This document shows, one piece after another, positions 1 to 9,631 of a DNA stretch of 64,000 bases. Within the stretch, counting starts at the first letter, position 1. The number at the start of each line of letters is the position of its first letter. Source of the DNA: Bog-756 sp963769905. GTDB taxonomy: Bacteria > Actinomycetota > Acidimicrobiia > Acidimicrobiales > RAAP-2. Under the pieces are notes generated by a model. The model saw only the letters and a list, made by a program, of their open reading frames with translations. It had not been told where the DNA came from and ran no database searches. Where the stretch lies: the NCBI GenBank assembly GCA_963769905.1, contig CAVYNG010000002.1, positions 2,170,001-2,234,000 on the forward strand, written 5' to 3'. A program made the translations under genes and the position numbers.

Positions 1-206
1 GTGCGGCGATTCGAGGGTCAAGAGGGTGGCGCGAAATCCCGACGTTATCCTCATTATTTTTTGGCAATCCGCAGGCAAGCGCGCGATGTCCACCGATTCG
101 TGCCCAGGATGTCCACCGCTCTTCCCCAACCGCAGCGACCGCGCAGGGAACAGGCCGGTAGAGTCGCGACCCCGCGGGAGGGAGGGAGCGACCGCTCCGC
201 GACGAG

Positions 207-1403
207 ATGTCCAGAGGTCCACGATCCACGACGAGCGCACGCGAGGCCCGACGCGCCGGGAGGGTGCGCGCAACGGGTGCGAACGCGCGGGGCGCGGCGC
301 TCCCCGTACTCGTGGGCGCGGTCACGCTGGCGGCGATGGTGGTCGCGACCCTCGCCTCTTCGAGTGCGGCGCCCGCGCGTGCCGCTCCGAGTCGCACGAG
401 CACTGCGGTCGCTCCGCCGGGTCCCTTCACCCCGCCGGTGAGCCCGGGCCCCCTGGCGCCGGGAGTGGCCGTCTCCTCCGGCGAGGACCAGTCCGACCCC
501 TACCTCCTCGTGGCGGACGGCCGCTACTTGCTCTACACGAGCGGGGAACCCGGGCCGGTCAACGTCCCCGTGTCCTCGAGCACGGACTTCGAGTCCTGGG
601 GCCCGGTCGCCGACGCCCTCCCCGAGCTCCCGCCATGGGCGACTCCTGGGTTCACCTGGGCGCCCGACGTCCACCGCTTCGGGTCGACCTGGGAGCTCTA
701 CTTCACCGCGATGGTCCGGGGCTCCTCGCCGGCGACCGAGTGCATCGGCAGCGCCTCGGGGGCTTCGCCCACCGGTCCCTTCGTCGCCTCGCCGATCCCG
801 TTCATCTGCCAGCTCGCCCTCGGGGGGTCGATCGACCCGCGCGTCTTCACCGACGCCTCGGGGACACACTGGATGCTCTGGAAGTCGGACCAGAACATCG
901 GGGGCGCGTCGACCCCGACCATGCTCTGGTCGCAGCCGCTCAGCGCGGACGGGCTCACCCTCACCGGGCGACCGAGCCTCCTCCTCCAGCCCGACGAGGC
1001 CTGGCAGGGCACCATCGTCGAGGCGCCCCAGATGGTGGACGTCGAGGGCACCTACTGGGTGTTCTACTCCGGTAATTGGTTCAACCAGCCCGCCTACGCG
1101 ATGGGCGCCGCCCGCTGCACCGGCCCTACCGGACCGTGCGCGGACACCTCGCCGCTCCCCCTCCTCGGCTCGAACTTCCAGGGGCTCGGGCCCGGCGAGG
1201 GCTCGCTCTTCGAGGACGCCTCGGGTCTCTGGCTGCTCTACAGCCCGTGGCGCTCGCTCGCGCCGAAGCCCGACTTCCCGCCGCGTCCGGTCTACATCGC
1301 CCGGATCGGGATACTGCCGTCGGGCCCCTACCTGGCGGCCTGGCAGGCGCCCCCGGGCCTCGGGCTCCTCGACGGCGAGACGATCTGGTCAGGCACCCCG
1401 TAG
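207..1403 (+). CDS. Exported GH43-like five-bladed propeller glycosidase
   Basis: A 398-residue protein with an N-terminal hydrophobic segment (about residues 28-55, Ala/Val/Leu-rich, followed by an Ala/Pro-rich linker), so it is probably secreted or membrane-anchored. The body resembles glycoside hydrolase family 43. An Asp in the motif QSDPYLL (near residue 95) fits the general base, SIDPRVF (near 207) the pKa-modulating Asp, and IVEAPQM (near 271) the general acid Glu. FTWAPDV is also typical of the family. The likely substrate is an arabinan- or xylan-type glycan, but it cannot be specified. Its last bases overlap the end of the convergent gatB by about 15 bp. The ATG at 207 is the earliest start that keeps the signal segment. 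Confidence 0.75.
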   Translation: MSRGPRSTTSAREARRAGRVRATGANARGAALPVLVGAVTLAAMVVATLASSSAAPARAAPSRTSTAVAPPGPFTPPVSPGPLAPGVAVSSGEDQSDPYLLVADGRYLLYTSGEPGPVNVPVSSSTDFESWGPVADALPELPPWATPGFTWAPDVHRFGSTWELYFTAMVRGSSPATECIGSASGASPTGPFVASPIPFICQLALGGSIDPRVFTDASGTHWMLWKSDQNIGGASTPTMLWSQPLSADGLTLTGRPSLLLQPDEAWQGTIVEAPQMVDVEGTYWVFYSGNWFNQPAYAMGAARCTGPTGPCADTSPLPLLGSNFQGLGPGEGSLFEDASGLWLLYSPWRSLAPKPDFPPRPVYIARIGILPSGPYLAAWQAPPGLGLLDGETIWSGTP

Positions 1404-2840
1404 GCGGGCCAGCTCGGCCGCGACCGCCTTCCCGTCGGCCTGACCCCGGGTGGCCTTCATCACCTGCCCGGTGAAGAACCCGGTGAGCTTGTCGGCCTTC
1501 TCGCCCCCTTCGCGGTAGCGGGCCCACTCGTCGGGGTGCGCGGCGATCACCTCGGCGACCGTGGCGACCAGCGAATCGGTCGAGAGAGCCTCGAAGCCCC
1601 GGGCGGCCGCCAGGGCCGCCGGATCGCCGCCTCCGGCCTCGAGGAGGTCGCCGAGGACCGCCTTCGCCTGGGTCGCAGAGAGGCTCCCCTCGTGCTCCAT
1701 GGTGAGAAGTGCCAGGTAGGCGTCGGGGTCGAGCCGGCGGGCCGCGGCGGGCTCCCTCGCGGCCTCGTTGGCCGTGCGGGCGAGGGCGAGCGGCGAAGGC
1801 ACCCCGCCGGCGACGGCGGAGACCACCAGGTCGTCGAGTGAGAGCTCGATGACGGTCGCCACCTGCTTGAGCTGGGCGTCGCGTGCGACGCCGTCCGCCT
1901 CGAGCAGGTCGACGAGGCGCTGCCGGCGGGCCGCAGGCAGAAGACCCAGGGTGTCGCCGACCGCGGTCACCCACTGGGCCGAGGGCACCAGGGGGACCAG
2001 GTCGGGCTCGAGGAAGTAGCGGTAGTCGTACGCCTCCTCCTTCGAGCGGAGGGCGACCGTGCGGCCGGCGTCCTCGTCCCAGTGGCGGGTCTGCTGTGCC
2101 ACCTTCTCGCCGGCCTCCACCAGCGCGACCTGGCGGTCGGCCTCGTACTCGACGGCCCGGCCGAGAGAGTGCACCGAATTCAGGTTCTTGATCTCGCAGC
2201 GGGTGCCGAGCGCGTCGCTCCCCGACCGGCGGACCGACACGTTGGCGTCGACGCGCATCGAGCCTTCCTCCATCTTGCCGTCGGAGGCACCCGAGCCGAC
2301 GAGGATGCCCCGGAGCTCGCGTACGTACTCCCGGGCCTCCGCCGCGGAGCGCAGGTCGGGCTCGCTCACGATCTCGACCAGCGGGACCCCCGAGCGGTTG
2401 TAGTCGACGAGCGAGTAGTCGGACCCGTGGATGCGGCCCGAGGAGCCGGCGTGGGTCGTCTTGCCGGTGTCCTCCTCCATGTGGGCGCGCACGATGCCGA
2501 TGCGGGTGCCGTCGGGGAGGTCGAGGTACCCACCCACGTTGAGCGGCTCGTCGTACTGGCTGATCTGGTAGTCCTTCGCCATGTCCGGATAGAAGTAGTT
2601 CTTCCGGTGGAACGCGGACGGCCGAACCTCGCAGTGCAGTGCCGTACCGATGGCCATGGCCAGCTCGACCGCCTTCTGGTTGAGGACGGGCAGCGAGCCG
2701 GGAAGGCCGAGGCACACCGGGCAGACGTTCGTGTTGGGTTCGGACCCGAACGCGTTCGGGCACCCGCAGAAGAGTTTCGTCGCGGTCTTGAGCTCGCAGT
2801 GCACCTCGAGTCCGACCACCGTCTCCCAGCCCGGCTTCAT
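1389..2840 (-). CDS. gatB: Aspartyl/glutamyl-tRNA amidotransferase subunit B
   Basis: Subunit B (483 aa) of the GatCAB transamidosome, which converts Glu-tRNA(Gln) and/or Asp-tRNA(Asn) to the amidated forms. The N-terminus carries the GatB signature VVGLEVHCEL followed by CGC and VCPVC cysteines, which form the zinc site. The C-terminal part has the YqeY-like helical tail (motif KLTGFFTGQVMKATRG). The ATG at 2840 overlaps the gatA stop (ATGA), as expected for coupled subunits. Full length for the family. It is last in the order hydrolase-gatC-gatA-gatB. Confidence 0.97.
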   Translation of the reverse strand: MKPGWETVVGLEVHCELKTATKLFCGCPNAFGSEPNTNVCPVCLGLPGSLPVLNQKAVELAMAIGTALHCEVRPSAFHRKNYFYPDMAKDYQISQYDEPLNVGGYLDLPDGTRIGIVRAHMEEDTGKTTHAGSSGRIHGSDYSLVDYNRSGVPLVEIVSEPDLRSAAEAREYVRELRGILVGSGASDGKMEEGSMRVDANVSVRRSGSDALGTRCEIKNLNSVHSLGRAVEYEADRQVALVEAGEKVAQQTRHWDEDAGRTVALRSKEEAYDYRYFLEPDLVPLVPSAQWVTAVGDTLGLLPAARRQRLVDLLEADGVARDAQLKQVATVIELSLDDLVVSAVAGGVPSPLALARTANEAAREPAAARRLDPDAYLALLTMEHEGSLSATQAKAVLGDLLEAGGGDPAALAAARGFEALSTDSLVATVAEVIAAHPDEWARYREGGEKADKLTGFFTGQVMKATRGQADGKAVAAELARLRGA

Positions 2841-4303
2841 CGGGCACCGCCTCCGGCGAGGACCGGTGCCGCGAGCTCGGGCGCCACCGCCTCGAGGGCT
2901 GCCGCCACCCGGAACACGACGCCCTCCGCGAGGGCGGGCCCGAGCACCTGCACCCCGACCGGAAGACCGTCGTCACCGGTCCCGAAGGGGACACTGACCG
3001 CCGGGTGGCCCGCGAGGTTGGAGGGGACGGTGCAGACGTCGGAGAGGTACATCGCGTAGGGGTCGTCGGTCTTCTCGCCGAGCGCGAAGGCGGTGGTCGG
3101 CGCGGTCGGGCCGAGCAGCACGTCGCAGTCGCGGTAGGCAGCGGCGAACCCCTCGATGATGCGCGTCCTGACCCGCAGCGCCTGGTTGTAGTAGGCGTCC
3201 ACGTAGCCGGCGGACAGCACGTAGGTCCCGAGCATGATCCGGCGCTTGACTTCGGCGCCGAATCCCGCGGTCCGGGTGGCAGTGTTCATCGCCACGGTGT
3301 CCGGTGCGTCGACCCGGAGGCCGTAACGGACCCCGTCGTAGCGGGCGAGGTTGGAGGACGCCTCCCCCGGCGCGATGAGGTAGTACGCCGACAGCCCGAG
3401 GGTGACCTCGGGCACCGAGACCTCCTCGACCCGCGCGCCGGCCGCGGCGAGTGCGCCGGCTGCCTCGCGCACCCGGGCGACGACGTCGGGGGCGGCCGTC
3501 GCGAGCAGCTCGGTGAGCACGCCGACGCCGAGCCCTTCCACCCCGTCCTCGAGACCCGAGACGACCGGCGGGAGCGGCCGGTCGAGCGAGGTCGAATCGC
3601 AGGGGTCGTGACCCCCGATCACGTCGAAGAGGAGTGCGGCGTCCGCGACCGAGGTCGCCAGCGGGCCGATCTGGTCGAGCGAGCTCGCGAACGCGACCAG
3701 GCCGTAGCGGGAGACCGCGCCGTAGGTCGGCTTCATCCCGACGACCCCGCAGAGCGCGGCGGGCTGGCGGATCGACCCCCCGGTGTCCGAGCCGAGGGCG
3801 AGCGGCGCGAACCCGGCCGCGACCGCGGCGGCCGAGCCGCCGGAGGAGCCGCCGGGCACCCGCCCGGTGTCGTGGGGGTTGCGGGTCGGACCGAACGCAG
3901 AGCCCTCGGTCGAGGATCCCATGGCGAACTCGTCCATGTTGGTCTTGCCCACGGGCACCGCACCGGCGGCAGCGATCCGGGTGACGACCGTCGCGTCGTA
4001 GGGAGGTCGCCAGTCTTCGAGGATCCGCGACGAGCAGCTGGTCGGCACGCCCCGCGTGCACAGGTTGTCCTTGAGCGCGACCGGCACCCCGGCGAGCGGG
4101 CCCGGGTCCTCGCCACGGGCCACTTGCGCGTCGACCTCGGCCGCCTGGGCCCGCGCCTCCTCGGCGGTCACCAGGTTGAACGCGCGGACCTGGTCGTCGC
4201 CGGCGGCGATGGCCGCGAGGTGCTGCTCGAGCACTTCGGACGCAGGGCGTGACCCGGAGCGGACCGCCTGGGCGAGGTCGGCTGCGGGCCGCCGCGGGCT
4301 CAC
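2837..4303 (-). CDS. gatA: Aspartyl/glutamyl-tRNA amidotransferase subunit A
   Basis: Amidase-signature subunit (488 aa) that releases ammonia from glutamine for tRNA transamidation. The catalytic Lys-cisSer-Ser set is visible: Lys in VALKDNLCT, the GSSGGSAAA loop, and the nucleophile in SDTGGSIRQPA. The GTG start at 4303 overlaps the gatC stop (GTGA), and its own stop overlaps the gatB ATG. The length matches bacterial GatA. Confidence 0.97.
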   Translation of the reverse strand: MSPRRPAADLAQAVRSGSRPASEVLEQHLAAIAAGDDQVRAFNLVTAEEARAQAAEVDAQVARGEDPGPLAGVPVALKDNLCTRGVPTSCSSRILEDWRPPYDATVVTRIAAAGAVPVGKTNMDEFAMGSSTEGSAFGPTRNPHDTGRVPGGSSGGSAAAVAAGFAPLALGSDTGGSIRQPAALCGVVGMKPTYGAVSRYGLVAFASSLDQIGPLATSVADAALLFDVIGGHDPCDSTSLDRPLPPVVSGLEDGVEGLGVGVLTELLATAAPDVVARVREAAGALAAAGARVEEVSVPEVTLGLSAYYLIAPGEASSNLARYDGVRYGLRVDAPDTVAMNTATRTAGFGAEVKRRIMLGTYVLSAGYVDAYYNQALRVRTRIIEGFAAAYRDCDVLLGPTAPTTAFALGEKTDDPYAMYLSDVCTVPSNLAGHPAVSVPFGTGDDGLPVGVQVLGPALAEGVVFRVAAALEAVAPELAAPVLAGGGAR

Positions 4304-4608
4304 GGAGCCTCACCGAGGATGGGGGGAACCCGGAAGCGGTGGTCCTCGACGGAGGGCGCGGCGGCGAGCACTTCCTCGCGGTCGAGGACGGGTCGGAGCT
4401 CGTCGGGTCGGAGCACGTTGGTGAGGGCCAGTGGGTGAGCGGTCCGCGCGACCCCGCCCAGGTCGAGCGCGGCGACGTCGGCCGCGTGGTCGAGCACCTC
4501 CGCGAGCTGCCCGGTGAAGAGCTCGAGCTCCTCGTCGCTGAGCTCGAGGCGCGCGAGCGCGGCCACGTGAGCCACGTCCTCGCGGGTGATGCGGTGCGGT
4601 TCTGCCAT
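4300..4608 (-). CDS. gatC: Aspartyl/glutamyl-tRNA amidotransferase subunit C
   Basis: A small subunit of 102 aa, mostly helical, that stabilises GatA on GatB. The N-terminal motif ITREDVAHVAALARLEL is the GatC hallmark, and the C-terminus has LRPDE and RVPPIL. The ATG at 4608 overlaps the stop codon of the upstream hydrolase (ATGA), which decides the start. The open frame extends further upstream, but there it is antisense to nothing and out of frame with the hydrolase. Confidence 0.95.
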   Translation of the reverse strand: MAEPHRITREDVAHVAALARLELSDEELELFTGQLAEVLDHAADVAALDLGGVARTAHPLALTNVLRPDELRPVLDREEVLAAAPSVEDHRFRVPPILGEAP

Positions 4609-5382
4609 CAAGCGGCGACCGCACCCGGGCCGCCGAGCACCTTGTCGGCGAAGGCCACCACCCGCTCCTCGATGAGGGGTGCATCCCAGTCGAGGGTTGC
4701 CACGTGGAAGCTGCGCTCGAGGAAGATCCGCTCGACCGGGCCGCCGACCTCGGCCTCGAGGACGTCCCCCGACTCCGGGGCCACCACGTGGTCGTCGCGG
4801 CTCGAGAGCAGGAGTGTCGGACAGGTGATCGAACCGAGTGCGGGGAAGACCTCGTCGACCCCCTCGAAGAGGGAGAGGACGGCCGCCAGCGGGGTCCCCT
4901 GGTAGGCGGCCTCGGCCGCACCCTCCTTCGCGATGTCCGAGCCGATGCCGTCGATGACCTCGCTGCCCTGTTCGACCAGCGCTCTCGAGCGCGTCGCGGA
5001 ACTCGGGCGCGGGCGGGTCGACGAGGGGGTTCACCACCGCGATCCCAGCGATGCCGACGTGGCGCTCGGCCAGCCAGCAGGCGAGGGTCCCTCCCATCGA
5101 GAGTCCGCTCACCGCGACGCGCTCGCAGCGGCCGGCGAGCGCCTGATACGCCTCTTCGGCGGCCTTCGACCAGTCCGCCCAGCGGGTCGGCACCATGTCC
5201 TCGACCGAGGTGCCGTGCCCGGGGAGGAGCGGAAGATCGACGGTGAACCCCGCCGCGGCCAACGCCTCGGCGAGCGGCCGCATCGACTGGGGATTGCCGG
5301 TGAAGCCGTGCAGCACCAGGACGCCGTGGGAACCGCCGGTCGACGTCCACGGCTCGCAACCAGGGATGATGGGAGCGGTCAC
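4608..5382 (-). CDS. Alpha/beta-hydrolase (carboxylesterase/monoacylglycerol lipase type), frameshifted
   Basis: An esterase/lipase-like alpha/beta hydrolase. The first half reads VLVLHGFTGNPQSM (oxyanion region) and the nucleophile elbow GLSMGGTL. Near base 4980 the frame shifts by one extra base (after PEFRDALES). In the new frame the rest of the family continues, with the catalytic Asp in SSRDDHVV and His in RSFHVATLD, ending in a TGA that overlaps gatC's ATG. The total of 775 bases (3n+1) and the intact triad suggest a single inserted base, either assembly error or a very recent mutation. The start is a GTG at 5382. An intact product would be about 257 aa. Confidence 0.8.
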
Positions 5383-5520
5383 GGGTGGCGATGCTACCGG
5401 GCGCAAAGGCGCGCGACTCTCCCGTCCGGCACCGGGGCTCGGCCCAGGCCCGGGATAGCGTGGGCGCTCGGTGCCGAGGGCACCGAGCGAGGAGCGACCC
5501 ATCCTGAGCAGGACGCCCGA

Positions 5521-6447
5521 ATGACGATGCTCCACATCGTGACCGTCCACTGGCAATCGACACGGTGGATCGTGCCGCAGTCGGAGTACCTGGCGCGCCA
5601 TCTCGGCGGCCCCTACCGCGTCTACGCGTCCTTGAACGGCATCGAGGACGATGAGGTCCGCGACGGTTTCCACCTCGCGGTCGAGCTCGAGGGCACGCAC
5701 GCAGAGAAGCTCAACGAGCTGGCCAAGTTGGTGATCGACGTCTCGTCACCCGACGACCGCCTTCTCTTTCTCGACGGCGACGCCTTCCCGGTCCGGCCTA
5801 TCGCCGGCTGGTGCGACGAGCTGCTCGCCGCCTACCCCCTCGCGGCGGTCCGTCGTGACGAGAATCTGGGCGATCGACAGCCGCACCCGTGCTTCACACT
5901 GACGACCTGCGGCTTCTGGAACGACCTCGGGGGGGACTGGCGCGAGGGCGGAACGTGGGTCAACTCGGCCGGGGACCCGACCACTGACGTGGGAGGCACC
6001 CTCCTCCACCAGCTGGCGACCGCCGGCATCGAGTGGCTGCCGATCCTGCGGACGAACACCTCCAACCCGGACCCGCTGCTCTTCGGCGTCTACGGGCATC
6101 GCATCTACCACCACGGTGCCGGGTTCCGACCTCCGGTCAGCCGCCTCAGCCACCAGGCGGACAGGAAGGACGCGGAGGCGACGGCGGCGTTCGCCAGAGG
6201 AACCAGCCTCGAGGGCCTTGCCCGGCGGACGGTGCAGCACCCGTCGCAGCTTCGCTCGGTGCGCCCGTCCGACGCCCGCCGGCTGGGGCACGCAGTCCAG
6301 GTCTCGATCGGCAAGCGGCGTCGCAAGCGGATCGAGCGGGCGCAGGCGCGTCGAATGGCCAAATCGGAAGCGCGTCAGCAGGCCGTCTACGACGCGCTGC
6401 TCGCGAACCCCGATTTCTTCACCGAGTTCGACCGCACGACCCCGTAA
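5521..6447 (+). CDS. Glycosyltransferase-like protein of unknown specificity
   Basis: A 308-residue protein starting at ATG 5521. The motif RLLFLDGDAFPV (near residue 80) is a DxD-type metal/nucleotide-sugar site as in GT-A glycosyltransferases. The surrounding N-terminal layout (WQSTRWIVPQSEYLARHL, then a long polar C-terminal tail rich in Arg/Lys) fits a small cytoplasmic transferase. There is no signal peptide or membrane helix. I cannot name the family with confidence. It lies divergent from the hydrolase-gat operon across 138 bp and is followed 21 bp later by the exchanger gene. Confidence 0.6.
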   Translation: MTMLHIVTVHWQSTRWIVPQSEYLARHLGGPYRVYASLNGIEDDEVRDGFHLAVELEGTHAEKLNELAKLVIDVSSPDDRLLFLDGDAFPVRPIAGWCDELLAAYPLAAVRRDENLGDRQPHPCFTLTTCGFWNDLGGDWREGGTWVNSAGDPTTDVGGTLLHQLATAGIEWLPILRTNTSNPDPLLFGVYGHRIYHHGAGFRPPVSRLSHQADRKDAEATAAFARGTSLEGLARRTVQHPSQLRSVRPSDARRLGHAVQVSIGKRRRKRIERAQARRMAKSEARQQAVYDALLANPDFFTEFDRTTP

Positions 6448-6468
6448 CGGCGAGCCTCGAACCGACGA

Positions 6469-7467
6469 GTGCACCTCTCGACGAGCGCAGCGGCCGCGCT
6501 GTTCCCCCTCGGGGCGGCGATCTCGCTCCTCGCCAGCTTCGTGCTGGTCACGCGTCTCGAACGCCTCGCCGGCGGGCTGTCGGAAGCCATGCTCGGTCTG
6601 GTGATCGCGCTGGCGGCCAACACGCCCGAGATCACTTCCTCGATCGCCGCGTCCGCGCACGGCGAGCAGAGCATCGGGATCGGCGTCATCCTCGGCTCGA
6701 ACGTGTTCAACCTCGCGGCGCTCCTCGGACTCGGGGCGATCGTGGCCGCCCGGATCGACCTGCACCGCCGGGTGGTGCTCCTCGACGGGTCGGTCGCGAC
6801 CTGGGTCGCGGTGGTCACCCTCGTCGTGATCGCCGCGGGCTGGGTTGCGGGCTTGGGCCTCGTCCTCACACTGGTGGTGGTGGTGCCCTACGTCGTCGTC
6901 TCCGCAGTGCCGCCGACGGCCCTCCGACGGGCGAAGCTCCCGCAGCGGGCGGCCAACTGGGTCAGCCGGGCGATCGGCGAGGAGGAGCTCGAGCTCTCCG
7001 AGGCGATCCGTCCCGCGCCCCGCGGCCGCGCGGACGGACTGGTCGCGCTCGTGAGCGTCGTGGCGGTCGTCGTCGCGAGCACCGCGATGGAACGATCGGC
7101 CGAGACGATCGGCACGCACTTCCATTGGTCGAACCTCATCGTCGGCGGGATCGTCCTCGCGGCGGTCACCAGCCTCCCGAACGCGGTGGGCGCGATCTAC
7201 CTGGCGACGCGTCGCCGGAGCGCGGCGGTCCTCAGCGAGGCGATGAACTCCAACATGCTGAACGTCGTGGTCGGCCTCTTCCTCCCCGGGATCTTCCTCG
7301 GACTCGGTGCCGCGACCGGCGACGACCTTCTGGTCGCCGTCTGGTACGCGTGCCTCACCGTCGTCTGCCTGCTCGCTGCGTACGCGCGGCGTGGGCTCAC
7401 GCGGCTGTCGGGGCTCGCGATCGTCGCTGCCTATCTCGTCTTCGTCGTGATGGCCGTGAACAGGTGA
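6469..7467 (+). CDS. Sodium/calcium exchanger-family (CaCA) membrane protein
   Basis: A polytopic membrane protein of 332 aa with about ten hydrophobic segments. The two alpha-repeats of the Ca2+/cation antiporter superfamily are visible in antisymmetric halves: ALAANTPEITSSIAAS...LGSNVFNL in the first and VLAAVTSLPNAVGAIY...NSNMLNVVVG in the second. The acidic N(T)PE motif is kept in repeat one, but repeat two has LPN instead of the usual PE, so ion specificity may be altered. A charged loop (near residues 150-190) separates the halves. The GTG start lies 21 bp after the preceding gene. Confidence 0.85.
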   Translation: MHLSTSAAAALFPLGAAISLLASFVLVTRLERLAGGLSEAMLGLVIALAANTPEITSSIAASAHGEQSIGIGVILGSNVFNLAALLGLGAIVAARIDLHRRVVLLDGSVATWVAVVTLVVIAAGWVAGLGLVLTLVVVVPYVVVSAVPPTALRRAKLPQRAANWVSRAIGEEELELSEAIRPAPRGRADGLVALVSVVAVVVASTAMERSAETIGTHFHWSNLIVGGIVLAAVTSLPNAVGAIYLATRRRSAAVLSEAMNSNMLNVVVGLFLPGIFLGLGAATGDDLLVAVWYACLTVVCLLAAYARRGLTRLSGLAIVAAYLVFVVMAVNR

Positions 7468-7592
7468 TTCCGGCGGCAGCGACGGTGACCCGAGCGCGGC
7501 GATCGGCGCTCGGTCCCCGGTCGTCGTTGCGGGGGGCGTTGGTAGAGTCGGGCCCGGAATCCATCGAGCCGACCGACAAGGAGCACCACCCC

Positions 7593-8000
7593 ATGGCCAC
7601 CTACCTCTTCCTCTCCGACGAGTGGCTCGACGAGGCGCGAGCCATCCGCGCCGAGTACGAAGGCACCGGGGCGGGCATCGGCCAATCGATCCGAATGAAC
7701 CTGGTGGTGATCGAGGTCCCCTTCGGGGACGGCACCGTCAACGCGCACGCCGACACGAGCAGCGGTGAGCTCGTCCTCGACGACGGCCACCTCGATCCGG
7801 TCGACCTCACGGTCACGGTGGGGTACGACATCGCCCGCGAGATCCTGGTCGAGGGCAACCCGCAGGCCGGCCTGCAGGCCTTCATGCAAGGGAAGATCAA
7901 GGTGGAGGGCGACATCGCCAAGCTGATGGCGCTGCAGAGCGTCACCCCGGACCCGGCGACCACCGAGATGGCCGCCCGGATCCAGTCGATCACCAGCTGA
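7593..8000 (+). CDS. SCP2-like sterol/lipid-binding protein
   Basis: A soluble 135-residue protein. The start is set by an AAGGAG ribosome binding site at 7578-7583 before ATG 7593. The C-terminal pattern (LTVTVGYDIAREILVEGN, then AFMQGKIKVEGDIAKLMAL) is the SCP2 sterol-transfer fold signature, with the characteristic G-x-hydrophobic-K-hydrophobic-x-G-D near the end. It probably binds a fatty acyl or isoprenoid ligand. It stands alone, preceded by about 125 bp of intergenic DNA and followed by a convergent transporter gene. Confidence 0.85.
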   Translation: MATYLFLSDEWLDEARAIRAEYEGTGAGIGQSIRMNLVVIEVPFGDGTVNAHADTSSGELVLDDGHLDPVDLTVTVGYDIAREILVEGNPQAGLQAFMQGKIKVEGDIAKLMALQSVTPDPATTEMAARIQSITS

Positions 8001-8042
8001 GCGCGTCGAGCTGCTCCCAGCTGCGCGCCGAGCGGCCCGACC

Positions 8043-9629
8043 TCAGTGGGCTGCGGCCTCGACGGTCGGGCTCCGCGCCTGGCGTGGTGTGTCGCGGACG
8101 AAGAACCCGAAGACGATCGCCGCGGCGGCCACGATCGCACCGACCGCGTAGGCGCGGTGGAACGACGCGAGTCCCCCCGCTCCCCCGTGCGCGCTGGCCT
8201 GGACGGTGACCATGACCTGGATGCCGGCGACGATGCCGATCTGGCTGATCAGGAGCTGCGCGGCGCTCATCACCCCGAGCTCGTCCGGGGCGACCTCGTT
8301 CGAGGCCGAAGCCATGGTCGACGGGGTCGAGATCCCGTTGCCGAGGCCGGAGAGGACGAGCGCGATGACGATCACCACCACCGACGGGTCGGCACCGACC
8401 TGGGTGAAGACGACCATCGAGGCGAGGACGAAGGCGGCTCCCGCGACGGTCGACCACCTCTCGCCTACCTTCACCGCCGCGTATCCCGCGATCGGAGCGG
8501 ACAACGAGTACATGAGCGGGCGCGCCGTCGACAGCAGGCCGGCCGCGGTCTCGCTGTAGCCGTAGACGCTCTCCATGAGGATGGGGAAGACGAAGAACCC
8601 TCCCATGTAGGCGAAGCTCACCGACGCGCGTGACGCGACCGGGAAGACGAAGTTCGAACGCCGGAAGTAACGCAGCGGGATGAGCGGCTTCGGCGCACGG
8701 CGTTCGTGGAGCACGAAGGCGACCACGAGGACGAGGCACAGCGCGAAGAGGGCGAGCGTCTTCGGTGAGGCGAATCCCCACGACGGCGCCAGGTTGAGCG
8801 CGAGCAGTCCCGCGACCACCGAACCGGAGAGGGCCGCGGAGCCGAGCCAGTCGAGATCGCGCCAGTGGCTCCTTCCCAGCGGCGCCGGCTCGGGGCGCGC
8901 CCGGTCGTGGGCGGGCAGCACGACGACCGCCAGCACCGCGGCGATGGCCATGAGCGGCAGCTCGCCCCAGAAGAGCGCGCGCCATCCCCAGTACTGGATG
9001 ATCGGGGCGCCGATGGTGACCCCGAGGACCGGCCCGCCTGCGCCGACGAGGGCCCACCACCCCATCGCCTTGACCCGGTCCTCGTGCGAGAACTCCTGGA
9101 GCACGAGCGCCATCGAGGCCGCGCCGGTCGCCGCGCCCTGCACGCCGTCGAGCAGTCGCGCGGCGATGAGCACCCCGGCCGTCGGGGCGGTCGCGGTGAG
9201 CACCACGCTGACCGCGGCACCGACCAGTCCGGCGAGGTACAGCCGCTTGTAGCCACGGAGGTCGCCGAGCTTGCCGAGAACCGGTGCGGCGACCCCGAAG
9301 GCGAGCAGCGGACCGGTCGACGTCCAGGTGAGCGTCGAGACCGTGCTGTGGAGCTCGTGCGCGACCTGGGGCAGTGCCACCACGAAGACGGTGAAGGTGA
9401 TGTTGACCGAGAGCAGGCCGGCGAGCACCGTCCAGAGGACCCACCACTGGTACCGCTCGGAGCCGGCTACCCGGTCGTGGACCCGCCGGTGGAAGAGGAC
9501 CGGCCAGGGGATCGAGATGCCGCCGTCCGCGCCCGAGCCGGTACCCGACAGGAGCGCCTCGGCCTCTCGCTCCTCCTCGGCGTCGAACGCCTTCTCGGTC
9601 GGAGGACCGGGCCCGACGACCCGGGACAC
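8043..9629 (-). CDS. MFS transporter, DHA2 (14-TM drug:H+ antiporter) type
   Basis: A large membrane protein of 528 aa with a hydrophilic N-terminus of about 60 residues and about 14 hydrophobic segments. The loop 2-3 motif GKLGDLRGYKRLYL is the MFS signature motif A, and ARLLDGVQGAATGAA is the motif C region typical of exporters. The GTG start at 9629 lies 2 bp after the stop of the upstream SDR, so they are probably cotranscribed. The substrate is unknown. Confidence 0.85.
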   Translation of the reverse strand: MSRVVGPGPPTEKAFDAEEEREAEALLSGTGSGADGGISIPWPVLFHRRVHDRVAGSERYQWWVLWTVLAGLLSVNITFTVFVVALPQVAHELHSTVSTLTWTSTGPLLAFGVAAPVLGKLGDLRGYKRLYLAGLVGAAVSVVLTATAPTAGVLIAARLLDGVQGAATGAASMALVLQEFSHEDRVKAMGWWALVGAGGPVLGVTIGAPIIQYWGWRALFWGELPLMAIAAVLAVVVLPAHDRARPEPAPLGRSHWRDLDWLGSAALSGSVVAGLLALNLAPSWGFASPKTLALFALCLVLVVAFVLHERRAPKPLIPLRYFRRSNFVFPVASRASVSFAYMGGFFVFPILMESVYGYSETAAGLLSTARPLMYSLSAPIAGYAAVKVGERWSTVAGAAFVLASMVVFTQVGADPSVVVIVIALVLSGLGNGISTPSTMASASNEVAPDELGVMSAAQLLISQIGIVAGIQVMVTVQASAHGGAGGLASFHRAYAVGAIVAAAAIVFGFFVRDTPRQARSPTVEAAAH

Positions 9630-9631
9630 GC

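Noticed and set aside
1..206. Open frames at the left edge before the GH43-like gene
   Set aside because: They are Arg/Pro-rich and typical of GC-rich shadow frames; no motif or ribosome site was seen.
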